DNA of 46,871 bases from Jannaschia seosinensis (GCF_001408515.1 NZ_CYPR01000206.1:1-46871); one strand, 5' to 3'; shown: positions 24,878 through 33,705, counted from the first letter of the stretch. Made by a program: numbers and translations. The notes: a model not told the origin generated them from the sequence alone.

Positions 24878-25447
24878 TCAGTAGGCCAGCGCGGCTGGTT
24901 CGTGTTTGAGGAGGACGGGGACGACAAGATCCTCCTCGTCCTCGAAATGACGCAGAAGCATCGGATTGCTGCGGCCGAGAACCGCCTGCAGCGCACCGAC
25001 ATGGTCGCGCAACGCATTGCCGTCCGACGGCTCCCGCAGGACGGCGTTGGCCTTGTCCGTCAGTTCGTGCAGCAAACCGTCGAGAGCGTGATGATCGGCT
25101 TCGAGGATTTCGAGCCCTTTGGCAAAGACGGGATCCGTCCGCTCAAGGACCGGGAAATAATGCGTGTCTTCGATCGTGTGGTGACCGTGCAATTCGTTCA
25201 CCAGAAGCCCGCCGTGCCGCGCGAGCGAGTGACGGTAGGCCGCCGGATCGGCGCCATCGAGCGCAGCCTGCCCGTCGGCCTCCAGCCGGTCCAGCAGGTG
25301 GCGGAACGACATGTGCTTGTCGAGCCAGAACGTGATCAGGTTGCGAAACGGCCCCGCCTCCGACCAGCCAGTGCGGGGATATTCCTCCGCAAGCGCACGC
25401 AGCGCATCGGGAAGTCCCTGACGTTTCGTGAGGTCGAGGTCGGTCAT
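24878..25447 (-). CDS. Hemerythrin-like (HHE) domain protein
   Basis: A 189-residue hemerythrin-like protein. The metal ligands sit in HHTIEDTHYFP, ADHHALDG and RHFEDEEDLVVP, the expected helical bundle pattern for a di-iron site. Such proteins bind O2 or NO, or act as iron-dependent sensors or scavengers of oxidative and nitrosative stress. The ATG at 25447 overlaps by one base the stop codon of a small upstream ORF (TGATG), which suggests translational coupling. It is upstream of the aldo/keto reductase. Confidence 0.88.
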   Translation of the reverse strand: MTDLDLTKRQGLPDALRALAEEYPRTGWSEAGPFRNLITFWLDKHMSFRHLLDRLEADGQAALDGADPAAYRHSLARHGGLLVNELHGHHTIEDTHYFPVLERTDPVFAKGLEILEADHHALDGLLHELTDKANAVLREPSDGNALRDHVGALQAVLGRSNPMLLRHFEDEEDLVVPVLLKHEPAALAY

Positions 25448-25767
25448 CAGGTCCTCCACGGCAAATCCTGTACGAAGACGAAGAGGTGGCGTGAATGGCC
25501 GCCGCGGACGAGGTCCGCCTTCGCACATCTGTTGTTGGCAGACGCACCGCAATCGCGGGCCGCCTGTTGGTCCCGCGAGGGGTGGAGCTTGAACACCTTG
25601 GGACCGGCTCGTCCAACTTGCGCAGCAATCTCCGCCGCAAATGGATCACTTGGATGCGTCATCGCTTCAGGCGGCGCGGGCGCGACACCTGCGCCGCCTA
25701 ATCCGCCCCCTTGGAAGCCCGATGCGCCGCCAAACGGGGCGACGAGCGGGACAAGCGGAGCCGTCAT
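25447..25767 (-). CDS. Hypothetical 106-residue protein
   Basis: A small frame fills the 331-bp gap between dienelactone hydrolase (stop 25779) and hemerythrin (start 25447). It starts at ATG 25767, 11 bp after the hydrolase stop, and its TGA overlaps the hemerythrin ATG as TGATG. The N-terminus is low-complexity (GGASGFQGGGLGGAG), and the rest shows no domain I recognise. Third-position GC is about two thirds, lower than in the neighbouring genes. The spacing and overlap argue for a real gene, but it could be a vestige. Function unknown. Confidence 0.4.
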   Translation of the reverse strand: MTAPLVPLVAPFGGASGFQGGGLGGAGVAPAPPEAMTHPSDPFAAEIAAQVGRAGPKVFKLHPSRDQQAARDCGASANNRCAKADLVRGGHSRHLFVFVQDLPWRT

Positions 25768-25778
25768 CCCTATCCGCG

Positions 25779-26531
25779 TCAGGCGCCGCGCAGATGCTGC
25801 TCGAGGAACATCTGCAGGCCCAGCCAAGAGGCTTGATCGGCGTCGAGATCGTAATCGTCCGATCCGAAGACCGTGAAGCTGTGCCGCGCCCCGCCGTAGA
25901 TATCCGCCTCGTGGGGGACGTCTGCGGCTTCGAGTTCCGTCAGGGTCTGCGCCAACTCTACGGGCCCCGAGACAGGATCGGCGGTGCCGTGGAAGAACGC
26001 GACCGGCGCGGTCGTGGCCGACCAATCCTGGCCTTCGGGGGTGCCGAGCCCGCCGTGGAAGCTGACGAAACCGGCGAGGTCCGCGCCCGCGCGCGCAGCC
26101 TCCAGAACGGCCGCACCGCCGAAGCAGTACCCGATCATCACCGCCGCGTCGGACGCGCCCGGGATCTCTGCGGCCTCCGACACCGCGCCCATGAGACGCG
26201 TACGGAACATTTCACGATCCTCATAGAGTTCGCCGGAAAACTGCCGGTTCTCCTCCATGGAGGTCGGACGGCGATCCGCCCCGTAGACGTCGATCGCGAA
26301 GGCCGTGTAGCCGAGCGCAGCCAGCATCTCAGCCCGGCGCATCTCGTACTCGGTCAGCCCGTCCCAGTCATGCACGATCAGGACGGTGCCGCGCGTCTCG
26401 GGGAGGTCGGAATTATAGGCGACGAAGCCTTCGAATTCGGTGCCGTCGACGGTGTAGCCATAGGGCTCGGCGACGATCTCGGCGGCGGCGGGCGCGGCGG
26501 CGAGGATAAGGGCGGCGGCGGCGAATTTCAT
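25779..26531 (-). CDS. Exported dienelactone hydrolase-family protein
   Basis: A 250-residue alpha/beta hydrolase with an N-terminal signal peptide (residues 1-17, LILAAAPAAA). The family triad is seen as Cys in IGYCFGGAAV, Asp in HGTADPVSGP and His in GGARHSFTVF. Dienelactone hydrolases open lactones or esters. The ATG at 26531 was chosen because the signal peptide begins there and GGAGG precedes it; an upstream ATG at 26618 would disrupt it. It is the first gene of the minus-strand run that includes hemerythrin, aldo/keto reductase and MBL-fold genes, and is divergent from paoABC. Confidence 0.9.
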   Translation of the reverse strand: MKFAAAALILAAAPAAAEIVAEPYGYTVDGTEFEGFVAYNSDLPETRGTVLIVHDWDGLTEYEMRRAEMLAALGYTAFAIDVYGADRRPTSMEENRQFSGELYEDREMFRTRLMGAVSEAAEIPGASDAAVMIGYCFGGAAVLEAARAGADLAGFVSFHGGLGTPEGQDWSATTAPVAFFHGTADPVSGPVELAQTLTELEAADVPHEADIYGGARHSFTVFGSDDYDLDADQASWLGLQMFLEQHLRGA

Positions 26532-26668
26532 GGGGTGAACCTCCTGCAATCGGGTGACAGGCGTGAACGTAGCGCAGCCGGGCGCGCATCCCAGTTTCGA
26601 GGCGAGCGCGCATTCCAACCCACCGCGTCGAGGCCCGGCAACCGGAAGCCGTCACGATGTCGCGGTGC

Positions 26669-26693
26669 GGAACAATCGCGCGGCAGCGGGGTT
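26669..26693 (+). promoter_or_regulatory. Candidate EcfG-type promoter, weaker match
   Basis: GGAAC (26669-26673) is followed after 17 bp by GTT (26691-26693), with GGTT in place of the consensus CGTT at 16-bp spacing. It ends 27 bp upstream of the first oxidoreductase gene (ATG 26721). The -35 half is exact, the -10 half is three of four. It could be chance. Confidence 0.35.
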
Positions 26694-26720
26694 CAGCGGG
26701 TCGGACAAGGGAGGCGCAGC

Positions 26721-27248
26721 ATGGACGTCACGATCACTGTGAATGGAACCGAGCGGAAGCTGGAACTCGATCCGAGGGTCACGCTTCTCGATGCGCTGCG
26801 TCACGAGCTGGGCCTCACCGGCACCAAGAAGGGGTGCGATCACGGCCAGTGCGGCGCCTGCACAATTCTGGTGAACGGGCGGCGCATCAATTCCTGTCTC
26901 GCGCTCGCCGCATCCCATGACGGCGACGAGATCACGACGATCGAGGGTCTGGGCACGCCCGAGAACATGCATCCCCTGCAGACCGCCTTCGTGACGCATG
27001 ACGGTTACCAATGCGGCTACTGCACGCCCGGGCAGATCATGTCGGCCGAGGCGATGCTGCGCGAAGCGGCCGAGGGCTGGCCCTCCTACGTGTCCAAAAC
27101 GCTCGACGCCGATCCTACCCTGACCGACGAGGAGATTGCGGAGCGGATGTCCGGCAATCTCTGCCGCTGCTCTGCCTACCCCCGGATCCGCGAGGCAATC
27201 GCCGCTGTTCGCGATGCCCGCAACGCAACGAAGGAGGCTGCGGAATGA
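26721..27248 (+). CDS. paoA: Aldehyde oxidoreductase, [2Fe-2S] subunit (PaoA-like)
   Basis: A 175-residue small subunit of the xanthine oxidase family with two [2Fe-2S] clusters. Cluster one ligands are Cys39, Cys44, Cys47 and Cys59 ([17 protein letters not shown]). Cluster two ligands are Cys98, Cys101, Cys148 and Cys150 ([20 protein letters not shown]). It passes electrons from the molybdenum subunit to the FAD subunit. E. coli PaoA has a twin-arginine leader; here residue 1 is followed at once by the ferredoxin domain, so a cytoplasmic complex is likely. GGGAGG precedes the ATG. The stop overlaps paoB as ATGA. Confidence 0.92.
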   Translation: MDVTITVNGTERKLELDPRVTLLDALRHELGLTGTKKGCDHGQCGACTILVNGRRINSCLALAASHDGDEITTIEGLGTPENMHPLQTAFVTHDGYQCGYCTPGQIMSAEAMLREAAEGWPSYVSKTLDADPTLTDEEIAERMSGNLCRCSAYPRIREAIAAVRDARNATKEAAE

Positions 27249-28225
27249 GACCGTTCGATTATGCCCGCGCCGACACGACCAGCGATGCCGCCACGCGCGC
27301 GGCCGCAGGAGCGACGTTTCTGGCCGGCGGGACCAACCTTCTGGACCTGATGAAGCTGGAGGTCATGGCGCCCGAAGCGCTGGTGGACGTCACGCGCCTC
27401 GATCTGCACGAGGTCGAGGCGACGGATGAGAGTGGCCTGCGGATTGGTGCCCTCGTGACGAATTCGGACCTTGCGAACCACGCTACGGTTCGCGCGCATT
27501 ATCCGGTGCTGTCGCGGGCATTGCTGTCGGGCGCGACGGTCCAGTTACGCAACAAGGCCACGACGGGCGGTAACCTGCTGCAGCGGACGCGGTGCCCCTA
27601 TTTCTACGACACGGCAGCTGCTTGCAACAAACGCGACCCCGGAACGGGATGCGCGGCGATGGAGGGGCGCAATCGCATTCTCGCAGTGCTTGGCGCGTCG
27701 GATCATTGCATCGCCACGCATCCTTCGGACATGGCCGTCGCGATGCGCGCGCTCGGCGCACGGGTCGTGACCGAAGGCCCGGATGGCGGACGCGAGTTGG
27801 ATCTGGGCGACCTCTACCGCCTGCCCGGCGATACGCCGAATATCGAGACCGTGCTATCGGACGGCGAGTTGATCACCGCCGTGATCCTGCCCCCGCCGCC
27901 GGCGGGCGCGCAATCCTATGTCAAGGTACGCGACCGGGCCTCCTACGCCTTTGCGCTGGTCTCCGTGGCAGGAGTCGTCGCCGTCGAGGACGGACGCATC
28001 ACGTCCGCCAACCTCGCCTTCGGTGGCCTCGCGCCGATGCCATGGCGGAATGAAGCGGTCGAGACGGCCCTGATCGGAAAGGCACCGAGCACGGAGACCT
28101 TCGACGCCGCAGCGGACATTCTGCTGGCCGACGCCAAGGGCCATGGTGACAACGATTTCAAAATCCCCCTCGCACGCCGGACCCTGCGCCGGGCGCTGCG
28201 CGAGCTTTGCGAAAGGGCTGCGTGA
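27245..28225 (+). CDS. paoB: Aldehyde oxidoreductase, FAD-binding subunit (PaoB-like)
   Basis: A 326-residue FAD subunit. The FAD-binding loop is seen as [13 protein letters not shown], and a second FAD segment as [16 protein letters not shown]. Four cysteines (117, 127, 136 and 155) lie where PaoB of E. coli holds its additional [4Fe-4S] cluster. This links the enzyme to the PaoABC/YagTSR branch rather than to xanthine dehydrogenase. It starts at ATG 27245, overlapping paoA by 4 bp, and its TGA overlaps the paoC ATG by one base (TGATG). Confidence 0.92.
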   Translation: MRPFDYARADTTSDAATRAAAGATFLAGGTNLLDLMKLEVMAPEALVDVTRLDLHEVEATDESGLRIGALVTNSDLANHATVRAHYPVLSRALLSGATVQLRNKATTGGNLLQRTRCPYFYDTAAACNKRDPGTGCAAMEGRNRILAVLGASDHCIATHPSDMAVAMRALGARVVTEGPDGGRELDLGDLYRLPGDTPNIETVLSDGELITAVILPPPPAGAQSYVKVRDRASYAFALVSVAGVVAVEDGRITSANLAFGGLAPMPWRNEAVETALIGKAPSTETFDAAADILLADAKGHGDNDFKIPLARRTLRRALRELCERAA

Positions 28226-30450
28226 TGGATGATACTCCCCGTAATGCCGACTTCGACGTCGCGCTCACCATGGATGCGGCGCAGCCGCCCGTTCTGGACC
28301 GAACCGTGCAGGGGCTTCTCGGCACCGCCATGGACCGGCCCGACGGACCGCTGAAGGTCACCGGCACCGCACGTTATGCGGCCGAGGCCCTGCCCGAGAA
28401 CCTCGTGACCGGGTTTCTGGTCCGGGCCACGATCACCAAGGGTCGCGTCATCGGGATGAAGGCCGAGGCCGTCGAGGCGATGCCTGGCGTGATCCGCGTG
28501 ATGACGGGACACCCCCTCCTGCGGAATCCGGCGCAGGGTCAGGCCCATCAGGCGCCCGAGCAAATCCTGCCGAAGGTGGATTATTTCGGCCAGCCGGTTG
28601 CTCTGGTTGTCGCGGAGACCTTCGAGCAGGCGCGCCATGCGGCGCAGGCCCTCGTCGTTACCTATGAGGAGGAAGTTGCCGAGGTCGATCCGAACGCCGC
28701 CTCGCAGGTGGACAAGCCGAAGGCGAGCCAACTCGATCAAGGCGACCTCGAAGGGGCGATGCGGTCCTCTCCCGTCGCTATCGACACGACCTACACGACC
28801 GCCCCGCACAGTTCCGCACCGATGGAACCACATGCCTCCATCGCCGAATGGGTAGACGGGCGGCTGCAGCTTCGCGGCTCCTATCAGATGCTCAAGCACA
28901 ACGTGGCCGAACTTGCCGATTCGCTTGGCGTGGACGAGGCCAGGGTCCGGATTCACGCGCCCTATGTCGGCGGCGGCTTCGGCTCCAAGCTCGGCATCGC
29001 GCCCGAGGCCGTGGCCGCCGCGCATGCCGCGCGGGAACTGGGCCGGCCGGTGCGCGTGGTGATGGCGCGCGATCAGGTCTTCGAGATGACCATGCGCCGC
29101 ACCGAGACGACGCAGCGCATGCGGCTGGCCTGTGACGCCGATGGACTTATGACTGCGCTGGCGCATGAGGACCGTGTGTCCAACCTGCCGGGGGAGGCCT
29201 TCAGCGAGCCGACCGCGCAGGGCACGCATTTCCTCTATGGCGGCGCCAACCGGCGTTTCACCCATGAGGTGGCCCGGATTCACCGTCCCTGTGCCGGGTC
29301 GGTCCGCGCACCGGGAGAAGCGGTCGGGATGATCGCGCTTGAATGTGCCATGGACGAGTTGGCCGAGGCTGCCGACATCGATCCGGTCGAATTGCGCATC
29401 CGCAACATTCCCGACACCACTCCCGAAGGCGGGCAGCCGTATTCCGAACGGGCGCTGGAGCGTTGCCTGCGCGAGGGTGCGGAGCGGTTCGGCTGGTCGC
29501 AACGGCGCGGTATGGCCGAGCGGCTCGAAGGGGATTGGTGGGTCGGCATGGGCGTCGCCGCCGCCGTCCGCACCAACATGATGGAAGAGTCGATCGCCCG
29601 CGTCACACTCCGCCCCGACGGCACCGCCCTTTGCGAAACCGACATGACCGATATCGGCACCGGCTCCTATGCGATCCTCACGCAGATCGTAGGCGAAATG
29701 CTGGGCCTGCCGCGCGAGAAGGTCGAGGTTCAAATCGGCGATTCCGATCTTCCCAAATCGTCCGGTTCGGGTGGCAGCTTCGGCGCGCAATCCTGCGGAT
29801 CGGCCGTGTTCCTGGCCTGTCAGGGCGTGCGAAAGCATCTGGCCGAGCGTATGGAGGTCGCGCCCGACGATCTGACCCTGCGCGATGGGCGTGCCACCGG
29901 CGGCAACCGTCAAGTCGCTCTGACCGATCTGGTCGAGGCGCCGATGTCGGCCGAGGGTCACGTGAAGCCCGGCGAGACGGAGGATAACTTCTCGATCGCC
30001 GGCTATGGTGCGCATTTCGCCGAGGTCGGGGTACACCGCGATACCGGCGAGGTTCGGGTGCACCGGATGTTGGGCGTGTTCTCCATCGGACGGGTGCTCA
30101 ACATGAAGACGGCCACCAGCCAGTGCCACGGCGGCATGATCTGGGGTATCGGCAGCGCGCTGACCGAGGAAATTATGCACGATCCGCGCGACGGGCGCAT
30201 CGTGAACCATAACCTCGCGGAATATCATATCCCGGTCAGTCTTGACGTGCCGCAGCTCGACGCGATGCTCCTTGAGGATACGCGCGACGATCAGGCCAAC
30301 CCGATTCAGGCCAAGGGGATCGGTGAGTTGGGCATATCGGGCGCGGCGGCGGCGGTCGGCAACGCGATCCGAAACGCTTGCGGTGTGCGGGTGCGCGATT
30401 TCCCCGCCACGCCGGACAAGATCTTTCCGCATCTTCCGGACGTCACCTGA
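28225..30450 (+). CDS. paoC: Aldehyde oxidoreductase, molybdenum-binding subunit (PaoC-like)
   Basis: A 741-residue molybdopterin subunit, typical length for PaoC. The two molybdopterin-binding domains contain YVGGGFGSKLG, GSVRAPGEAVGM and GSGGSFGAQSCGSA. The active-site glutamate is in KGIGELGISG (Glu701 from the ATG used). It should oxidise aromatic or aliphatic aldehydes to acids with water as oxygen donor. The cofactor is expected to be molybdopterin cytosine dinucleotide; its dedicated insertion chaperone (PaoD/XdhC-like) is not in the window. A hairpin follows the stop codon immediately. Confidence 0.93.
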   Translation: MDDTPRNADFDVALTMDAAQPPVLDRTVQGLLGTAMDRPDGPLKVTGTARYAAEALPENLVTGFLVRATITKGRVIGMKAEAVEAMPGVIRVMTGHPLLRNPAQGQAHQAPEQILPKVDYFGQPVALVVAETFEQARHAAQALVVTYEEEVAEVDPNAASQVDKPKASQLDQGDLEGAMRSSPVAIDTTYTTAPHSSAPMEPHASIAEWVDGRLQLRGSYQMLKHNVAELADSLGVDEARVRIHAPYVGGGFGSKLGIAPEAVAAAHAARELGRPVRVVMARDQVFEMTMRRTETTQRMRLACDADGLMTALAHEDRVSNLPGEAFSEPTAQGTHFLYGGANRRFTHEVARIHRPCAGSVRAPGEAVGMIALECAMDELAEAADIDPVELRIRNIPDTTPEGGQPYSERALERCLREGAERFGWSQRRGMAERLEGDWWVGMGVAAAVRTNMMEESIARVTLRPDGTALCETDMTDIGTGSYAILTQIVGEMLGLPREKVEVQIGDSDLPKSSGSGGSFGAQSCGSAVFLACQGVRKHLAERMEVAPDDLTLRDGRATGGNRQVALTDLVEAPMSAEGHVKPGETEDNFSIAGYGAHFAEVGVHRDTGEVRVHRMLGVFSIGRVLNMKTATSQCHGGMIWGIGSALTEEIMHDPRDGRIVNHNLAEYHIPVSLDVPQLDAMLLEDTRDDQANPIQAKGIGELGISGAAAAVGNAIRNACGVRVRDFPATPDKIFPHLPDVT

Positions 30451-30481
30451 GCCGGCGCCGGCGTCCTTGTGGGGCGCCGGC
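30451..30481. terminator. Hairpin after paoC (convergent with VOC gene)
   Basis: GCCGGCGCC (30451-30459) and GGCGCCGGC (30473-30481) form a perfect 9-bp stem with a 13-base loop directly after the paoC TGA. A second small stem (GCCCG TAA CGGGC, 30485-30497) follows with CTTTC after it. It probably ends paoABC transcription and perhaps that of the converging VOC gene. Confidence 0.6.
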
Positions 30482-30504
30482 ACGGCCCGTAACGGGCTTT
30501 CGGG

Positions 30505-31104
30505 TCAATTCCTATAAGGATCTGCTGCCGTGCGGCTGGTTGACAGGCTTTGTTGCGTCCGTTCCACCAGTAGTTCGATCGCGTCGGCGAGATGTTCGCG
30601 CTGGATGTGATTGTCGCCTCGCGCGACGCGGATCCGATGCGCCTCGATCATCACGTCGGCATGGCGGCATCCTTCCGGCGGCTCGAACCGATAGCTGGCC
30701 AGTTCGATCGTCAGGCCGAGTGGATCCGAGAAGTAGATCGAGTCCATAAAGCCTCGGTCTTTCGGCCCGGAATGCTTGATGCCGCGCGCGTCGAGACGCT
30801 CCACCACCTGCCAGAAAGTCGCTTGACTGATGGAGAATGCGATGTGGTGCACGCAGCCGGGATCGGTCGGTGTCCGCCTGCGGTCCGGCTTGCGGTCCTC
30901 CGAGGTGAAGATCGTGATGAGCCGTCCATCGCCGGGGTCGAAGTAGAGGTGCCCCTGCGACGGATCGTCGAGGTTCGGCTGGTCGAAAATGAAGGGCATG
31001 CCGAGCACGCCTTCCCAGAAATCGATGGACGTCTGACGGTCGGCCCCGACAAGGGTGATGTGATGCACCCCCTGCACCTGAAGCTTGCGGATCTTCTGGC
31101 TCAT
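30505..31104 (-). CDS. VOC-superfamily protein (glyoxalase/ring-cleaving dioxygenase type)
   Basis: A 199-residue protein with two betaalphabetabetabeta modules. The metal-binding residues can be placed at His of VHHITLVGAD, His of CVHHIAFSI and Glu of LTIELASYRF, as in extradiol dioxygenases and related oxidoreductases or isomerases. The C-terminal part from about residue 145 is not obviously VOC. ATG 31104 has AGGAG behind it (GGGAGGAGACGC). It faces paoC and shares the terminator region. Substrate unknown; an aromatic catabolic role next to an aldehyde oxidase would fit. Confidence 0.85.
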   Translation of the reverse strand: MSQKIRKLQVQGVHHITLVGADRQTSIDFWEGVLGMPFIFDQPNLDDPSQGHLYFDPGDGRLITIFTSEDRKPDRRRTPTDPGCVHHIAFSISQATFWQVVERLDARGIKHSGPKDRGFMDSIYFSDPLGLTIELASYRFEPPEGCRHADVMIEAHRIRVARGDNHIQREHLADAIELLVERTQQSLSTSRTAADPYRN

Positions 31105-31583
31105 GCGTCTCCTCCCTGTAACGTTCGCGTCGCGGGGCCGGGCCGCGTATTCCCGAGGCGAGAAGGCTTTTCCTTCACACGATTGCGGCACCCTAGCCTG
31201 TGGCCTTCAGTTTGGCGAAGACCAACCGATCGGAACGGTAGTTTAGTTCGCGATGCCGCGCGACGATCATCCGCGCGGTATCGATGTGCGGCAGCGCGCG
31301 GCTATCGGGAGGCATAGCGGCGGCACTCACGATAATCTTGGCGTCGCCGGAGTCAGCCGTCCCCGTCTGCTTCTCCGAATTTGTACCCGAAACAGTTATG
31401 GTGCGCGTCTCGGTCAATTGTACAACACGGGAGCTAAGATTCTTGCGTTGCGTCATCTGCGCCGGCGCAGAGTATAGAGGCCGCGAGGCTGCCCATACCG
31501 ATTGCGGAATTGGCCACTTACAGTCGCGGACCTGACGCTAGAATCTGCCATAGCGCCGGCTGCATCATTCACAGGGCAAATCG
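31105..31583. other. Non-coding or eroded stretch before the IS1595-family element
   Basis: About 480 bp without a recognisable gene. A minus-strand frame of 87 codons (31193-31456) is open but matches nothing I know, and its base composition is more AT-rich than the coding neighbours. The stretch also carries a perfect 16-bp palindrome (31456-31471). Confidence 0.55.
31456..31471. repeat. Perfect 16-bp palindrome
   Basis: TCTGCGCC and GGCGCAGA join without a spacer to form a perfect palindrome in an otherwise featureless stretch. It could be a protein-binding site or the relic of a terminator. No function can be assigned. Confidence 0.5.
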
Positions 31584-32649
31584 GGCGGTGTCAGCAAACC
31601 GTGTTGGTTCCGTCTTTGTTCTTATGCGGCAGCAGGATAGAGTCCGAGGTCCCGAGACCTCAGGAGACCCGCCATGTCCCACTTCGATCCGGCCGAGTTC
31701 AGCCGCATGCTTGCCCGCCTGACACCGCAGGAGCTGCGCCAAGTCGAGGGGATTGTTGCCGAGGCGCGCAAGCGGGCCGAGGCCGTCCTGGAGATTGATG
31801 CCCGTGCCGAGGCGGGTGGTCCGGCGAGCTCGTGCCCGCGCTGCGGCGGCGACGAGCGCATCCGTTGGGGCCGAACCCGGACAGGCGCGCAGCGATGGAA
31901 CTGCTCGGGCTGCGGGGCGACCTGGTCCGGTCGCAGCGACACGCCGCTCGCCCGGGTGCACCGCCCCGACCTCGTGGTTGCACTGGCGCGCGACATGATC
32001 GAGGCGCCGCAGCCGATGTCCTGCCGCCGCGGGGCCGAGGTCCTGGACACGTCGCGCCACAGCATCTGGCGCTGGCGGATGACGATCATCGGCGCCTTGG
32101 CGCCGGAGCCCGACGGCACCCTCGCCGGTATCGTCGAGGCCGACGAAGCGCGAGAGCCGAAAGGCGTCGCGGGAGTGGGTCCGGCACCGGCGCGATCCGG
32201 CCAACGTCCCCGTGCCGCCGCGCTTGCGCTGGCAAGACTACCGGCGACCGATCGCGGCGGCCACCGGGTCTTCGAAGCGATCACCGACGCGGGCCAGCGG
32301 GCGATCTCCGGTGCCCTTCTGCCAGTGATGGCGCGGGACGCGGTCCTCTGCACCGACGGCCTGGCGACCTACGCGCGGATCGCAAGGGACGAGCGCATCC
32401 CGCACTTTGCGCTCAACGCCGGCCGGCGCTCGAAACGCACCCCGCGCAGCCATCACATCAACACCGTGAATGCCCTCATCGGCCGATTCCGCACCTTCAT
32501 GAAGCCCTTCTGTAGCCCCTCCGCAAAGAACCTCGCCGCCTACGGCCGCTGGCACGCCGCCCGGGACAACGACCAGCGGGATTACCTTGACGTCCTCAGG
32601 CTGCTCCTCGCATCAGGCCCCCGCGCAAACACGGTTTGCTGACACCGCC
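31584..32649 (+). mobile_element. IS1595-family insertion sequence, intact, with target duplication
   Basis: A 1066-bp element with perfect 22-bp terminal inverted repeats (31584-31605 and 32628-32649, beginning GGCGGTGTCAGC). It is flanked by an identical 8-bp duplication GCAAATCG (31576-31583 and 32650-32657). An 8-bp duplication is the family norm. Perfect ends and duplication show a recent, complete insertion that has not been rearranged. It interrupts sequence without a recognisable gene. Confidence 0.92.
31674..32642 (+). CDS. IS1595-family transposase
   Basis: A 322-residue transposase. The N-terminal zinc ribbon has CPRCGGD and CSGCGATW pairs (residues about 54-83). A helix-turn-helix follows (MSCRRGAEVLDTSRHSIWRWR). 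The catalytic core shows Asp in VEADEAREP, Asp in LCTDGLATY and an Asn/Glu-type third region near NTVNALIGRFRTFM. The stop codon lies inside the right terminal repeat. The uninterrupted frame, perfect ends and target duplication suggest the element is active. Confidence 0.9.
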   Translation: MSHFDPAEFSRMLARLTPQELRQVEGIVAEARKRAEAVLEIDARAEAGGPASSCPRCGGDERIRWGRTRTGAQRWNCSGCGATWSGRSDTPLARVHRPDLVVALARDMIEAPQPMSCRRGAEVLDTSRHSIWRWRMTIIGALAPEPDGTLAGIVEADEAREPKGVAGVGPAPARSGQRPRAAALALARLPATDRGGHRVFEAITDAGQRAISGALLPVMARDAVLCTDGLATYARIARDERIPHFALNAGRRSKRTPRSHHINTVNALIGRFRTFMKPFCSPSAKNLAAYGRWHAARDNDQRDYLDVLRLLLASGPRANTVC

Positions 32650-32958
32650 GCAAATCGTGTGTCGCCTGGACCTCGAACGTAAGCAGGACAAGCCTCCTGC
32701 CCCGCATCAGAGCACCTTACTCGCGCATTACGATATATGGGTGAGGCCGCTGTCGTCGTTAGGCAGGCGAATCTTGCCGCCCGGCCCTGGAGTCATGATC
32801 TGGCCGCTCGACAAAATTTGCCGATCCCACTCCGCACCTACGGATAGCAATCCGGTCGCTCCTCCCTTTGCATTGCCCAAAGGCTCTCCTCCCGCATCCG
32901 GGAGCAAGCGAGCGTGGGAGGGGAAGATCATTGGATCGTTAGAGTCGCCTACGCCGCC
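32650..32958. other. Stretch without a recognised gene
   Basis: After the 8-bp target duplication, 301 bp contain no gene I can name. A minus-strand frame of 67 codons (32728-32931) is open but unfamiliar. There is a small hairpin, GCAGGA/TCCTGC, near 32684-32701. The flavodoxin-like gene ends at 32959 on the minus strand. Confidence 0.5.
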
Positions 32959-33705
32959 TCAGCTTCTATGTTCCGGATTCTCGTAGTCGAAACGACAGCC
33001 CGCAGACCAAGCATTGCGGTCATTGCCGTGGTTGGAAATACCGCCGGCGTCCTTCAGCATCCGCGCCATGTGCAACAGGTTCCAGGTCATGATGGTGGTG
33101 TTGCGCTGCGTGAATTCGTTGTCGAAGCCTGCGCCGTCGTCGCCATAGCTTGGCCCCGGTCCGGCCTCGCCGATCCAGCCGCAATCGGCCTGCGGTGGAA
33201 TTGCATAGCTGAGATGCGACAGGGAGTAGAGGACGTTCATCGCGACATGCTTGATCCCGTCCTCATTGCCGGTGACCACCACGCCTCCTGTCTTGCCGTA
33301 GAAGATGGATTGCCCCTTTTCGTTTAGGATCGCAGACATCGCGTAGAGGCGTTCGATCAGTAGCCGGCAGATCGAGGATTGTTCGCCCAGCCAGATCGGT
33401 GTGCCGATTACGAGAATGTCCGCCGCCGCGACCTTGGGCCACAAGTCTGGCCAATCGTCATGATTCCAGCCGTGTTCACGCATATCCGGCTGCACTCCGA
33501 AGGCGACGTTGTGGGCGGTCATGCGAATGTCTTCCACCGCGGCCCCGCTCTTGCGCATGATCTCGGCGGACGCATCCATCAGCAGCGACGTGTGCGAGGC
33601 TTGGTCGGGGAGCTTCAGCGTGCAGTTGAAGAATACGGCCCGCAGGTCGGAAAAATCGGTTTCGTTTTCTTCGCACAAGGCGGCTTGTTTCTCGCTCAAC
33701 GTCAT
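32959..33705 (-). CDS. Flavodoxin-like NAD(P)H-dependent FMN reductase family protein
   Basis: A 248-residue protein with a flavodoxin-like fold: strand AVFFNCTLK, the phosphate-binding loop near SHTSLLMDASA, and the flavin-contact segments IGTPIWLGEQSS and KTGGVVVTGNEDG. It resembles the flavodoxin-family NAD(P)H-dependent oxidoreductases that reduce quinones, azo or nitro compounds. The ATG 33705 is preferred because GGAGGAG precedes it (CGGGAGGAGACGCC). Base composition is a little lower in GC than in the operons to the left. Substrate unknown. Confidence 0.82.
   Translation of the reverse strand: MTLSEKQAALCEENETDFSDLRAVFFNCTLKLPDQASHTSLLMDASAEIMRKSGAAVEDIRMTAHNVAFGVQPDMREHGWNHDDWPDLWPKVAAADILVIGTPIWLGEQSSICRLLIERLYAMSAILNEKGQSIFYGKTGGVVVTGNEDGIKHVAMNVLYSLSHLSYAIPPQADCGWIGEAGPGPSYGDDGAGFDNEFTQRNTTIMTWNLLHMARMLKDAGGISNHGNDRNAWSAGCRFDYENPEHRS

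Noticed and set aside
31193-31456. Minus-strand 87-codon frame upstream of the VOC gene
   Set aside because: No recognisable domain, no clear ribosome binding site and a base composition unlike the neighbouring genes; mentioned only within the stretch description.
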